Assembly: GCA_033675545.1 (NCBI GenBank)
Contig: JAWDGP010004927.1
Coordinates: forward strand, 2,243,501-2,307,500
Length of the DNA stretch: 64,000 nt
Direction: 5' to 3'
Source of the DNA: Elysia crispata
Taxonomy: Eukaryota > Mollusca > Gastropoda > Plakobranchidae
Shown in pieces: positions 13,967 through 27,562 of the stretch. Positions within the stretch are counted from its first letter, which is position 1; each line of letters starts with the position of its first letter. A model generated the notes under the pieces. The model did not search any database. It had not been told where the DNA came from and was given only the letters and a program-made list of their open reading frames with translations. The position numbers and the translations under genes were made by a program.

Positions 13967-16900
13967 CTGTCTTCCTACCTACCTGCGCGTCTGTCCTACT
14001 ACCTGCCCGTCTGTCTCTCTACCTACCTGCCCGTCTGTCTTTCTACCTACCTGCCCGTCTGTCTTTCTACCTACCTGCCCGTCTGTCTTTCTACCTACCT
14101 GCCCGTCTGTCCTACTACCTACCTGCCCGTCTGTCTTTCTACCTACCTGCCCGTCTGTCTTACTACCTACCTGCCCGTCTGTCTTACTTACTACCTACCT
14201 GCCCGTCTGTCTTCCTACTTACCTACCTGCCCGTCTGTCTTCCTACCTACCTGCCCGTCTGTCTTTCTACCTACCTGCCCGTCTGTCTTCCTACCTATCT
14301 ACCTGCCCGTCTGTCTTCCTACCTACCTGCCCGTCTGTCTTCCTACCTACCTTCCCGTCTGACTTCCTACCTACCTACCTGCCCGTCTGACTTCCTACCT
14401 ACCTACCTGCCCGTCTGTCTTTCTACCTACCTGCCCGTCTGTCCTACTACCTACCTGCCCGTCTGTCCTACTACCTACCTGCCCGTCTGTCTTCCTACCT
14501 ACCTGCCCGTCTGTCTTCCTACCTACCTGCCCGTCTGTCCTACTACCTACCTGCCCGTCTGTCCTACTACCTACCTGCCCGTCTGTCTTTCTACCTACCT
14601 GCCCGTCTGTCCTACTACCTACCTGCCCGTCTGTCCTACTACCTACCTGCCCGTCTGTCCTACTACCTACCTGCCCGTCTGTCTTTCTACCTACCTGCCC
14701 GTCTGTCTTTCTACCTACCTGCCCGTCTGTCCTACTACCTACCTGCCCGTCTGTCTTTCTACCTACCTGCCCGTCTGTCTTTCTACCTACCTGCCCGTCT
14801 GTCTTTCTACCTACCTGCCCGTCTGTCCTACTACCTACCTGCCCGTCTGTCCTACTACCTACCTGCCCGTCTGTCTTTCTACCTACCTGCCCGTCTGTCC
14901 TACTACCTACCTGCCCGTCTGTCTTACTACCTACCTGCCCGTCTGTCTTACTACCTACCTGCCCGTCTGTCTTTCTACCTACCTGCCCGTCTGTCTTTCT
15001 ACCTACCTGCCCGTCTGTCCTACTACCTACCTGCCCGTCTGTCTTTCTACCTACCTGCCCGTCTGTCTTTCTACCTACCTGCCCGTCTGTCTTTCTACCT
15101 ACCTGCCCGTCTGTCTTTCTACCTACCTGCCCGTCTGTCTTACTACCTACCTGCCCGTCTGTCTTACTACCTACCTGCCCGTCTGTCTTACTACCTACCT
15201 GCCCGTCTGTCTTACTACCTACCTGCCCGTCTGTCTTACTACCTACCTGCCCGTCTGTCTTACTACCTACCTGCCCGTCTGTCTTTCTACCTACCTGCCC
15301 GTCTGTCCTACTACCTACCTGCCCGTCTGTCTTTCTACCTACCTGCCCGTCTGTCTTTCTACCTACCTGCCCGTCTGTCTTTCTACCTACCTGCCCGTCT
15401 GTCTTACTACCTACCTGCCCGTCTGTCTTTCTACCTACCTGCCCGTCTGTCTTCCTACCTACCTGCCCGTCTGTCTTCCTACCCACTTGCGCGTTTGTCT
15501 TTCTACCTACCTGCCCTTCTGTCTTCCTACCTACCTGCCCGTCTGTCTTTCTACCTACCTGCCCGTCTGTCTTTCTACCTACCTGCCCGTCTGTCTTACT
15601 ACCTACCTGCCCGTCTGTCTTTCTACCTACCTGCCCGTCTGTCTTTCTACCTACCTGCCCGTCTGTCTTTCTACCTACCTGCCCGTCTGTCCTACTACTT
15701 ACCTGCCCGTCTGTCTTTCTACCTACCTTCCCGACTGTCTTTCTACCTACCTTCCCGACTGTCTTTCTACCTACCTACCCGTCTGTCTTTCTACCTACCT
15801 TCCCGTCTGTCTTTCTACCTACCTGCCCGTCTGTCTTCCTACCTACCTGCCCGTCTGTCTTTCTACCTACCTGCCCGTCTGTCTTTCTACCTACCTGCCC
15901 GTCTGTCTTACTACCTACCTGCCCGTCTGTCTTTCTACCTACCTTCCCGACTGTCTTTCTACCTACCTGCCCGTCTGTCTTTCTACCTACCTTCCCGACT
16001 GTCTTTCTACCTACCTGCCCGTCTGTTCTACTACTTACCTGCCCGTCTGTCTTTCTACCTACCTTCCCGACTGTCTTTCTACCTACCTGCCCGTCTGTCC
16101 TATTACTTACCTGCCCGTCTGTCTTTCTACCTACCTTCCCGACTGTCTTTCTACCTACCTGCCCGTCTGTCTTTCTACCTACCTTCCCGACTGTCTTTCT
16201 ACCTACCTGCCCGTCTGTCTTACTACCTACCTGCCCGTCTGTCTTCCTACCTACCTACCTGCCCGTCTGTCTACCTACCTACTTGCCCGTCTGTCTTCCT
16301 ACTACCGACCTGCCCGTCTGTCTTACTACCTACCTGCCTGTCTGTCCTACTACCTACCTGCCCGTCTGTCTTCCTACCTACCTGCCCGTCTGTCTTCCTA
16401 CCTACCTGCCCGTCTGTCTTACTACCTACCTGCCCGTCTGTCTTTCTACCTACCTGCCCGTCTGTCTTACTACCTACCTGCCCGTCTGTCTTACTACCTA
16501 CCTGCCCGTCTGTCTTACTACCTACCTGCCCGTCTGTCTTCCTACCTACCTGCCCGTCTGTCTTCCTACCTACCTACCTGCCCGTCTGTCTTCCTACCTA
16601 CCTACCTGCCCGTCTGTCTTTCTACCTACCTGCCCGTCTGTCTTTCTACCTACCTGCCCGTCTGTCTTCCTACCTACCTACCCGTCTGTCTTCCTACCTA
16701 CCTGCCCGTCTGTCTTCCTACCTACCTGCCCGTCTGTCTTCCTACCTACCTACCTGCCCGTCTGTCTTCCTACCTACCTACCTGCCCGTCTGTCTTCCTA
16801 CCTACCTACCTGCCCGTCTGTCTTCCTACCTACCTGCCCGTCTGTCTTCCTACCTACCTGCCCGTCTGTCTTCCTACCTACCTGCCCGTCTGCCTTTCTA

Positions 16901-19660
16901 CCTACCTGCCCGTCTGTCTTCCTACCTACCTGCCCGTCTGTCTTCCTACCTACCTACCTGCCCGTCTGTCTTCCTACCTACCTGCCCGTCTGTCTTCCTA
17001 CCTACCTGCCCGTCTGTCTTCCTACCTACCTGCCCGTCTGTCTTCCTACCTACCTACCTGCCCGTCTGTCTTCCTACCTACCTACCTGCCCGTCTGTCTT
17101 CCTACCTACCTACCTGCCCGTCTGTCTTCCTACCTACCTACCTGCCCGTCTGTCTTCCTACCTACCTACCTGCCCGTCTGTCTTCCTACCTACCTACCTG
17201 CCCGTCTGTCTTCCTACCTACCTGCCCGTCTGTCTTCCTACCTACCTACCTGCCCGTCTGTCTTCCTACCTACCTGCCCGTCTGTCTTTCTACCTACCTG
17301 CCCGTCTGTCCTACTACCTACCTGCCCGTCTGTCTTCCTACCTACCTGCCCGTCTGTCTTCCTACCTACCTGCCCGTCTGTCTTCCTACCTACCTACCTG
17401 CCCGTCTGTCTTCCTACCTACCTGCCCGTCTGTCTTCCTACCTACCTACCTGCCCGTCTGTCTTCCTACCTACCTGCCCGTCTGTCTTCCTACCTACCTA
17501 CCTGCCCGTCCGTCTTCCTACCTACCTACCTGCCCGTCTGTCTTCCTACCTACCTGCCCGTCTGTCTTCCTACCTACCTACCTGAACGTCTGTCCTACTA
17601 CCTACCTGCCCGTCTGTCTTCCTACCTACCTACCTGCCCGTCTGTCTTCCTACCTACCTGCCCGTCTGTCCTACTACCTACCTGCCCGTCTGTCTTCCTA
17701 CCTACCTACCTGCCCGTCTGTCTTCCTACCTACCTACCTGCCCGTCTGTCTTCCTACCTACCTACCTGCCCGTCTGTCTTCCTACCTACCTGCCCGTCTG
17801 TCTTCCTACCTACCTGCCCGTCTGTCCTACTACCTACCTGCCCGTCTGTCTTTCTACCTACCTGCCCGTCTGTCTTACTACCTACCTGCCCGTCTGTCTT
17901 CCTACCTACCTACCTGCCCGTCTGTCTTCCTACCTACCTACCTGCCCGTCTGTCTTCCTACCTACCTGCCCGTCTGTCTTCCTACCTACCTACCTGCCCG
18001 TCTGTCTTCCTACCTACCTGCCCGTCTGTCTTCCTACCTACCTACCTGCCCGTCTGTCGTCCTACCTACCTGCCCGTCTGTCTTCCTACCTACCTACCCG
18101 TCTGTCTTTCTACCTACCTGCCCGTCTGTCTTTCTACCTACCTGCCCGTCTGTCTTCCTACCTATCTACCTGCCCGTCTGTCTTCCTACCTACCTACCCG
18201 TCTGTCTTACTACCTACCTTCCCGTCTGACTTCCTACCTACCTACCTGCCCGTCTGACTTCCTACCTACCTACCTGCCCGTCTGTCTTCCTACCTACCTA
18301 CCTGCCCGTCTGTCTTCCTACCTACCTGCCCGTCTGTCTTCCTACCTACCTACCTGCCCGTCTGTCTTCCTACCTACCTGCCCGTCTGTCTTCCTACCTA
18401 CCTACCTGCCCGTCTGTCTTCCTACCTACCTTCCCGTCCGTCTTCCTTCCTACCTGCCCGTCTGTCTTCCTACCTACCTACCTGCCCGTCTGTCTTCCTA
18501 CCTACCTGCCCGTCTGTCTTCCTACCTACCTGCCCGTCTGTCTTCCTACCTACCTACCTGCCCGTCTGTCTTCCTACCTACCTGCCCGTCTGTCTTCCTA
18601 CCTACCTACCTACCCGTCTGTCTTCCTACCTACCTACCTGCCCGTCTGTCTTCCTACCTACCTACCTGCCCGTCTGTCTTCCTACCTACCTGCCCGTCTG
18701 TCTTCCTACCTACCTACCTGCCCGTCTGTCTTCCTACCTACCTGCCCGTCTGTCTTCCTACCTACCTGCCCGTCTGTCTTCCTACCTACCTACCTACCCG
18801 TCTGTCTTCCTACCTACCTACCTGCCCGTCTGTCTTCCTACCTACCTACCTGCCCGTCTGTCTTCCTACCTACCTGCCCGTCTGTCTTCCTACCTACCTG
18901 CCCGTCTGTCTTACTACCTACCTACCTGCCCGTCTGTCTTCCTACCTACCTACCTACCCGTCTGTCTTCCTACCTACCTACCTGCCCGTCTGTCTTCCTA
19001 CCTACCTACCTGCCCGTCTGTCTTCCTACCTACCTGCCCGTCTGTCTTCCTACCTACCTGCCCGTCTGTCTTCCTACCTACCTACCTACCTGTCTGTCTT
19101 CCTACCTACCTACCTGCCCGTCTGTCTTCCTACCTACCTACCTGCCCGTCTGTCTTCCTACCTACCTGCCCGTCTGCCTTTCTACCTACCTGACCGTCTG
19201 TCCTACTACCTACCTGCCCGTTTGTCTTCCTACCTACCTACCCGTCTGTCCTACTACTTACCTGCCCGTCTGCCTTTCTACCTACCTACCCGTCTGTCTT
19301 CCTTTCTACCTGCCCGTTTGTCCTACTATCTACCTGCACGTCTGTCTTCCTACCTACCTGCCCGTCTGCCTTTCTACCTACCTACCCGTCTGTCTTCCTA
19401 CCTACCTGCCCGTCTGTCTTCCTTTCTACCTGCCCGTCTGTGCTACTACCTACCTGCCCGTCTGTCTTTCTACATACCTGCCCGTTACCTGCCCGTCTGT
19501 CTTCCTACCTACCTGCCCGTCTGTACTACTACCTACCTGCCCGTCTGTACTACTACCTACCTGCCCGTCTGTCTTTCTACCTACCTGCCCGTCTGTACTA
19601 CTACCTACCTGCCCGTCTGTCTTTCTACCTACCTGCCCGTCTGTCTTCCTACCTGTCTCT
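13967..19660. repeat. 5.7-kb minisatellite of 24/28-bp units
   Basis: More than 200 units, each made of CTACCTACCT, then GCCCGTCTGT, then a four-base variable end (CTTT, CTTC, CTTA or CCTA). The left part (to about 16240) is almost purely 24-mer. To the right, many units carry one extra CTAC step and are 28 bp. The unit has no stop codon in any forward frame, so a 1928-codon frame (13921-19707) stays open. In the pure 24-mer zone one reverse frame is open too (14395-15486). The encoded 8-residue periods (such as TYLPVCLS) are a simple read-out of the repeat, with no initiation context, domain or splice sites. I regard it as noncoding satellite DNA. Confidence 0.95.
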
Positions 19661-20740
19661 CCGGTCTTGTGCCTATTTCTCTTTCTCCGGATGGTTCTGG
19701 ACCTTAGAGGTGACAGTAAATCTGCGAATCAGAGAATTTAACGTGTCATATTTCTGCCCTCCCAGAATTCTGAATCGATCATGGTGGAAATTAAAGATTT
19801 GTTTAGTCCAACAAAGCGGTTAGGGATATCGCACAGATGATAAAAAGCTCATGGAGAAATGAAGAATTCTTAATGTTGACCACCGCACCACATGCCATGA
19901 AACATATCCTATCAGCACACACGCACACACACAAATAACCTTAGCACGGTACATTTTTTTTCTTTAACGGTCGGCACAAACTTTTGGCCGAGTTACTTTG
20001 TTTCCACCCATGCAGAAATAAAATATCATTGTTTGTCTTGATATTTTGGAATAAAGTTAAAATTGAGACGTTTTGAAGCATGAAAAACGAATATCCTCAC
20101 GTTTTGCTCGATTTGGCCTAAGCTTAAACAACACTGTAAATTCAAGTTGGACACCACATATCCCAGATATATGAATATTTTCATTCAAGTAATATGCGCA
20201 AAGTTATGTCCGCGGAGAGAGTCTAACTTTACATGAACACCTCCTGTCTCTTCGACTTTGATGTGGATCCTCTATGGCAATATCTACTGCTGTGGCTTTT
20301 ATAAACATGATTGTTTTTACATCTTCATATCTTGATAGTAATCATACATTCTTTTCTTGTATTAAAAATGTTCAGAAATTATAGGGAACTTTTATTTCAC
20401 GGAAGCAAGGGTGATTTATAATCACCTGGATGACGTGAAATATTTTTGCACTTTTAGAGAGCAACCCACTACCTGCCTGTTCAGCTTGACCTCGGCTATA
20501 ACGAGCTGTACTTGTACAGAGCGCATTTCTTGATGAAATTGGAGATGGTTTATTCTTGCTTTTGTGTGGAGAACATTGCGATTTGAAACCTGGTTTTTAA
20601 AAACAATCTTTTTTCATTTTTAATGTTTAAAAGCAAATCTAAAAGTGCAAATTAGAGAGAGGCGTGTGAGAGGAACAGACTCAACAACTGTAACCGAGCT
20701 AAGCGGAACCTCAAATACTGAGATTCGCGCTGAGCTCCTA
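19661..20740. other. Unique sequence, no gene seen
   Basis: AT-rich unique DNA. A short (CA)n run lies near 19917-19932. No exon could be supported. Confidence 0.5.

Positions 20741-20774
<34 letters not shown>
20741..20774. repeat. (TG)n(TA)n microsatellite
   Basis: A TG run followed directly by a TA run, about 34 bp in total. Confidence 0.9.
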
Positions 20775-22010
<1,236 letters not shown>

Positions 22011-22019
22011 GAGAGGGAG

Positions 22020-22987
22020 AGAAAAAGGGGGGCGCGCTCAGCCTCTCAGCTTGAGGCTCTCTGATAGCAAACCTTTGGAAGTACATTCCGACATGTCCAC
22101 TGTTTGCTGGAGGGAGTTTGCCATCTAGGCGAGATGAATATGGAACATCTTCTGCAGATATTTAGAGATCCAAACATTGCCTAATGAGCACACCATCCCT
22201 TGGAAGATAAAAATCGATTTAGAGGGTATCAAGTGCAGAACACTCTCCACAAAATAATTCGCTACTGCCGCCGATGAAGAAGAAATTCCATATTGAGAAA
22301 CAAAATCGTCCATTAACACTGAAAAAACTTCCTTATCATATTAACAAGTGAAATTCATATTTTTGAGAATGTCCATTTGCATATGGTGAACTGGGGTTAT
22401 GATTTTTTCCCCAACCAATTAATTTTCTAGCTCTGTTGTTCGCATGTGCATTGAGAAGATGGCAGTGTAGAGAAAAGAAGATCAGTGTCGTGATACATAC
22501 TCATTGTAACTACCATCATAGCTTATGGTGGGCTGGGTATGGCATCAACTGATCCACAATGCGTCACATGCGGTGGGCAGCATTTGTAATAGAATCATCT
22601 GATCCATCTATTCATCTGGTAGTCTGAGCTTACAAACCAACTCAAGTGATCGACTAAACCGTCCATTATTGTAGGGCAGACCTGGGCGCCGGAAATCATC
22701 CCACAGAAGGATCGCAAGATTTCTAATTGTCTCCCTTTGTGCTTCCCCCACTGTCAATTTTTCCTTCTTTTCCGGCTGTGTTTGTCCATCGGCCAGACAC
22801 ACTTTGTCTGTGGAACTCTGTGGGAAGATTATCATTCCAAACAATATTGATTTCTGTCTGTCTTGATGATTTTCCCCTCTTTGTATTTGTTGCCAAACTG
22901 CCTCTCTTTGGCATGCATTTTTATTTATCTTGTTCACTTTTCTTTTTTACTTGCAATGAATCAAAGGTTCATCTCAGATATATGGAT

Positions 22988-22990
<3 letters not shown>
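22020..22990. other. Unique sequence, no supported gene
   Basis: Ordinary unique DNA with no convincing exon. A reverse-strand frame covers 22608-22937 but lacks a family signature or splice sites I can defend. Confidence 0.4.
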
Positions 22991-23076
<86 letters not shown>

Positions 23077-23093
23077 GAGGAGGAGGAGGAGGA
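22991..23093. repeat. (GA)n followed by (GGA)n
   Basis: GA dinucleotides to about 23072, then GGA triplets. Confidence 0.95.
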
Positions 23094-23761
23094 GCAGGAG
23101 TAGGAAAATATATATAAAGAGATTTCGATGGAAAGAAAACTCGATCTGTGTTTCCAGAGAAAATTAGAGATGTGAATAAAAGAAGAAAGTTGGGCATGGA
23201 GGAAAGCGAGCTGAAAGGAGACAAAGTGAGCGTTAGACAAACGGAGGGCGTGGCATATGGATACAAAGAGGGAAAAGACAGAGTAAATGAGGGTTTCGCT
23301 CAGGAATAGAAACAGAGATGAAAAGAAAGTAGGTGAAAATAACCAGTACTTGAAACGTTTTTGTTTCTCCCTTTGCTGTCAAAATCAAGAACAAGAGATT
23401 AATCGCACTAGATCTATACTTAGAGTGAGGGTCAAAGTGCAACATGATTTTTAAATGAATTTCTTGATCACATATTACGGTGGACTTCATGCCTAGTCAG
23501 ACCGCTTCACTAAAAACTAATATGCTTGAGATTGAGAGTAAATAGCCCAGTCCCTTAATCTGTATTTGTGGACTGATTGATGCAGTTGTGTGTTATAGCC
23601 TTTGGACTGCAAAGTTTCTGAGTCTTTTATAAGCACTCTACACCAGCTTCCGTCAGGAGAGTAAAAGCTCGGTAAAGCTCTGATCTTCATGTGTCTTCTT
23701 CTGGTTAAGTCGTGTGCTAGCGCTGCTTCTTCACTGTCTCGTCTAATACTGCCAAACGTGC

Positions 23762-23762
<1 letters not shown>
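23094..23762. other. Purine-rich unique sequence
   Basis: The first 250 bases are strongly purine-rich on the + strand, like degraded flanks of the adjoining GA repeat. No gene is supported. Confidence 0.45.

Positions 23763-23828
<66 letters not shown>
23763..23828. repeat. (CT)n microsatellite
   Basis: A pure CT tract of about 66 bp. Confidence 0.95.
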
Positions 23829-23831
<3 letters not shown>

Positions 23832-24885
23832 GTGTTACTAATCACAAACGTCTATCTCTGTTGCCTAATAAAACCGTAATTTTAGAGCTTGAAATAGTCC
23901 CATCTTCTCCTTATTTTTTTTAAATTTCTTGCTTGATGTAGTCTATCCACTAGTATACCAGCACAGCTGTCGTCTCATTTCTGGTCTCTGGACGCCTTCC
24001 CAGTCTGACGAATTGAACAGCGTGTTGATGGCTTCAGGTGTGTCTATCTACCAACTTCTCTCTGTCTATCTATTTTATCTACCCCCCTATCTATCTATTT
24101 TTGTATCTATCGGTGTACCCACCTCGTTATTGTACAACCCATGGTAAAAGTTTATTTTGCGCAGCAATCTTCATAAAACCCAGAGCAGAAAGCAATCTGC
24201 ACCACTTTGCACTTACTTTCCTCTCTCGATTCAGTTAGGTGGTGTTTTTTTTCTTTCTTTTTCTTAAAGTCAACGTGGTTGACATTTAGATTGGTTGACA
24301 CGACTTCGTTTGACCTATACTTCTGGAATGGGAGGTCAAAGAGCACACATCGCCCTAAAGATGTAAAGTTCACTCACATGTTTGGCCGGTGAGGTAACCG
24401 ATGTATCCTAGATGAAGCTAGCCAGAAATCCGCTAATCTGCTGGATCCATATAAAGGAACCTTTAAATCCTTCTGGTGAAGTGGTCACAATGTAGGGTGA
24501 TGTCAGTTACCACGCAGGTGATGTGATGGCAGTCCAGTTCTACTGGGGCTGGACGGGGGACGTTGTGTCCCATCTACCCTGGACTACACCGAAGAGCGAT
24601 TACTTTCGACGTTTATTTTCTGTTTAGGCATATTTATATTTTTGAGACAAAAGTATCTGTTAGGCATATATTTTAATTTTGAGACAAAATGTCCTGTCCT
24701 TTTGTGACAGGATTATGGTTAGGGTAATCGCTGTATCCTGTAAAGTTGTTATGACAAAAAATGCTTAATTCCTTCATAGATTTAGGATCTGTGATTTCCA
24801 TCTACTTCAATCTAATGAATGTTTTATAAAACCTTATTATAACCTCTATCAGCTATTAAAGGCCGACAAGAAATTATTCTTCGGG
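23829..24885. other. Unique sequence with a small imperfect duplication
   Basis: TTAGGCATAT followed by TTTTGAGACAAAA occurs twice between about 24620 and 24690. No gene is supported. Confidence 0.5.
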
Positions 24886-26405
24886 GTTGAGCGAGGATAT
24901 TCGGGCAGTACCGTCTATCTAGGTCGATGATACTGAGTCTGGGAGACGCTCCGACCTTCAGGCTGAGCGGGGATGTTCGGGCAGTGCTGTCTATCTAGGT
25001 CGATGATACTGAGTCTGGGAGACGCTCCGACCTTCAGGCTGAGCGGGGATGTTCGGGCAGTGCTGTCTATCTAGGTCGATGATACTGAGTCTGGGAGACG
25101 CTCCGATCTTCAGGCTGAGCGGGGATGTTCGGGCAGTGCTGTCTATCTAGGTCGATGATACTGAGTCTGGGAGACGCTCCGACCTTCAGGCTGAGCGGGG
25201 ATGTTCGGGCAGTACCGTCTATCTAGGTCGATGATACTGAGTCTGGGAGACGCTCCGACCTTCAGGCTGAGCGGGGATGTTCGGGCAGTACCGTCTATCT
25301 AGGTCGATGATACTGAGTCTGGGAGACGCTCCGACCTTCAGGCTGAGCGGGGATGTTCGGGCAGTACCGTCTATCTAGGTCGATGATACTGAGTCTGGGA
25401 GACTATCCGATCTTCAGGCTGAGCGGGGATGTTCGGGCAGTACCGTCTATCTAGGTCGATGATACTGAGTCTGGGAGACGCTCCGACCTTCAGGCTGAGC
25501 GGGGATGTTCGGGCAGTGCTGTCTATCTAGGTCGATGATACTGAGTCTGGGAGACGCTCCGACCTTCAGGCTGAGCGGGGATGTTCGGGCAGTACCGTCT
25601 ATCTAGGTCGATGATACTGAGTCTGGGAGACGCTCCGACCTTCAGGCTGAGCGGGGATGTTCGGGCAGTACCGTCTATCTTGGTCGATGATACTGAGTCT
25701 GGGAGACGCTCCGACCTTCAGGCTGAGCGGGGATGTTCGGGCAGTACCGTCTATCTAGGTCGATGATACTGAGTCTGGGAGACGCTCCGACCTTCAGGCT
25801 GAGCGGGGATGTTCGGGCAGTACCGTCTATCTAGGTCGATGATACTGAGTCTGGGAGACTATCCGATCTTCAGGCTGAGCGGGGATGTTCGGGCAGTACC
25901 GTCTATCTAGGTCGATGATACTGAGTCTGGGAGACTATCCGATCTTCAGGCTGAGCGGGGATGTTCGGGCAGTGCTGTCTATCTAGGTCGATGATACTGA
26001 GTCTGGGAGACTATCCGATCTTCAGGCTGAGCGGGGATGTTCGGGCAGTACCGTCTATCTAGGTCGATGATACTGAGTCTGGGAGACTATCCGATCTTCA
26101 GGCTGAGCGGGGATGTTCGGGCAGTACCGTCTATCTAGGTCGATGATACTGAGTCTGGGAGACTATCCGATCTTCAGGCTGAGCGGGGATGTTCGGGCAG
26201 TAACGTTTATCTAGGTCGATGATACTGAGTCTGGGAGACGCTCCGACCTTCAGGCTGAGCGGGGATGTTCGGGCAGTACCGTCTATCTAGGTCGATGATA
26301 CTGAGTCTGGGAGACGCTCCGACCTTCAGGCTGAGCGGGGATGTTCGGGCAGTACCGTCTATCTAGGTCGATGATACTGAGTCTGGGAGACGCCTCGACC
26401 TTCAG
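24886..26405. repeat. 76-bp minisatellite, 20 copies
   Basis: Units starting GCTGAGCGGGGATG repeat every 76 bp, exactly 20 times (1520 bp); the first unit is a diverged GTTGAGCGAGGATA form. Two variable sites define subtypes: AGTACCGT versus AGTGCTGT, and CGCTCCGACC versus CTATCCGATC. The second form of the latter clusters near 25400 and from 25855 to 26190. The array ends at 26405 in a slightly diverged unit (CGCCTCGACC). Confidence 0.97.
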
Positions 26406-26636
26406 TGAAGCAGAGTCTGGTGCGGCTACAAACCTGAGCGTCTTTATGTGTGTCAGTTTATTTACTCACCATGTTAACAATACTCTCCGCATCTTCAGGC
26501 GTGCGCGAGCGGTCCTGAGCCAGTGGGCAACCTGGCCAGATCTATCGGTGCTCGCCCGACACTCAAGTGTCTGGTGGGTCGAAATCTTCGAACCCCGTGA
26601 ACTTTGTGAGTCATAGGGGATCACTTCTAGAGTGTT

Positions 26637-26638
<2 letters not shown>
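26406..26638. other. Unique sequence right of the 76-bp array
   Basis: Moderately GC-rich unique DNA with no supported exon. Confidence 0.4.

Positions 26639-26709
<71 letters not shown>
26639..26709. repeat. (CT)n microsatellite
   Basis: A CT tract of about 70 bp with one TTT interruption near the right end. Confidence 0.95.
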
Positions 26710-26710
<1 letters not shown>

Positions 26711-26989
26711 GCCGAAGGTATATGTTTGTATTTTTTGTCATCTCTAATATTTACAAGGCGCATCCCAGTGCAAACTGTGTCCACCAAGGCTTGTATTATG
26801 TAATGGTTACTATGTGCAACCTCTTTGCACAGTCTGCGGACCAAAAACAGGGGGAATTGGTCAAGTCCTCATTCATATTCCAAGCCAAATAGATGGATAG
26901 ATTTACAGATAAATAAACAGGTAGATAGATATTATATTTCAAGTAAGTATGATTTGTTAAGTGTTCAGTTAAAAGAACTTTGATTAAAA

Positions 26990-27157
<168 letters not shown>

Positions 27158-27417
27158 GAAAACACACACGCAGGGTGTGAGAGATGGACAGAGAGATCAG
27201 TCGAATCTTGAATTCAGCGCAGTCGTCAGTGCTGTTTTCTATTCTGAAGATCACACAATAATATTGCAAAACTGATTGGCAGCAGACGGTTTGCGCGAGA
27301 GACCTGACGTTTGGCGGCGCCTATGTGATGGGGTGTCCCTCCCTCATACACTCTTCTGCCTCGGAGAAAACTTTCTCTTCCACTGCTACTCCGTTTTCTG
27401 TTGAGTGTTAAACAGAT

Positions 27418-27497
27418 GAATCTCTCCCTCTCTCCTCTCCCCCCCCTCCCCTCTCTCTGGCTGTCTCGCTCTTTACCCCCTCTCTCTGTTTCCCTCC

Positions 27498-27555
<58 letters not shown>

Positions 27556-27562
27556 CCTCTCT
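27418..27562. repeat. CT-rich tract
   Basis: An imperfect polypyrimidine region with a pure CT core at about 27502-27551. Confidence 0.9.

Noticed and set aside
13921..19707. 1928-codon open frame as a giant repeat protein
   Set aside because: The frame is open only because the 24-bp unit lacks stops in all forward frames; it has no domain, signal peptide or splice site, and the peptide period changes frame wherever a 28-bp unit occurs.
22608..22937. 109-codon reverse frame
   Set aside because: Composition is unremarkable but there are no supporting splice sites or family signature.
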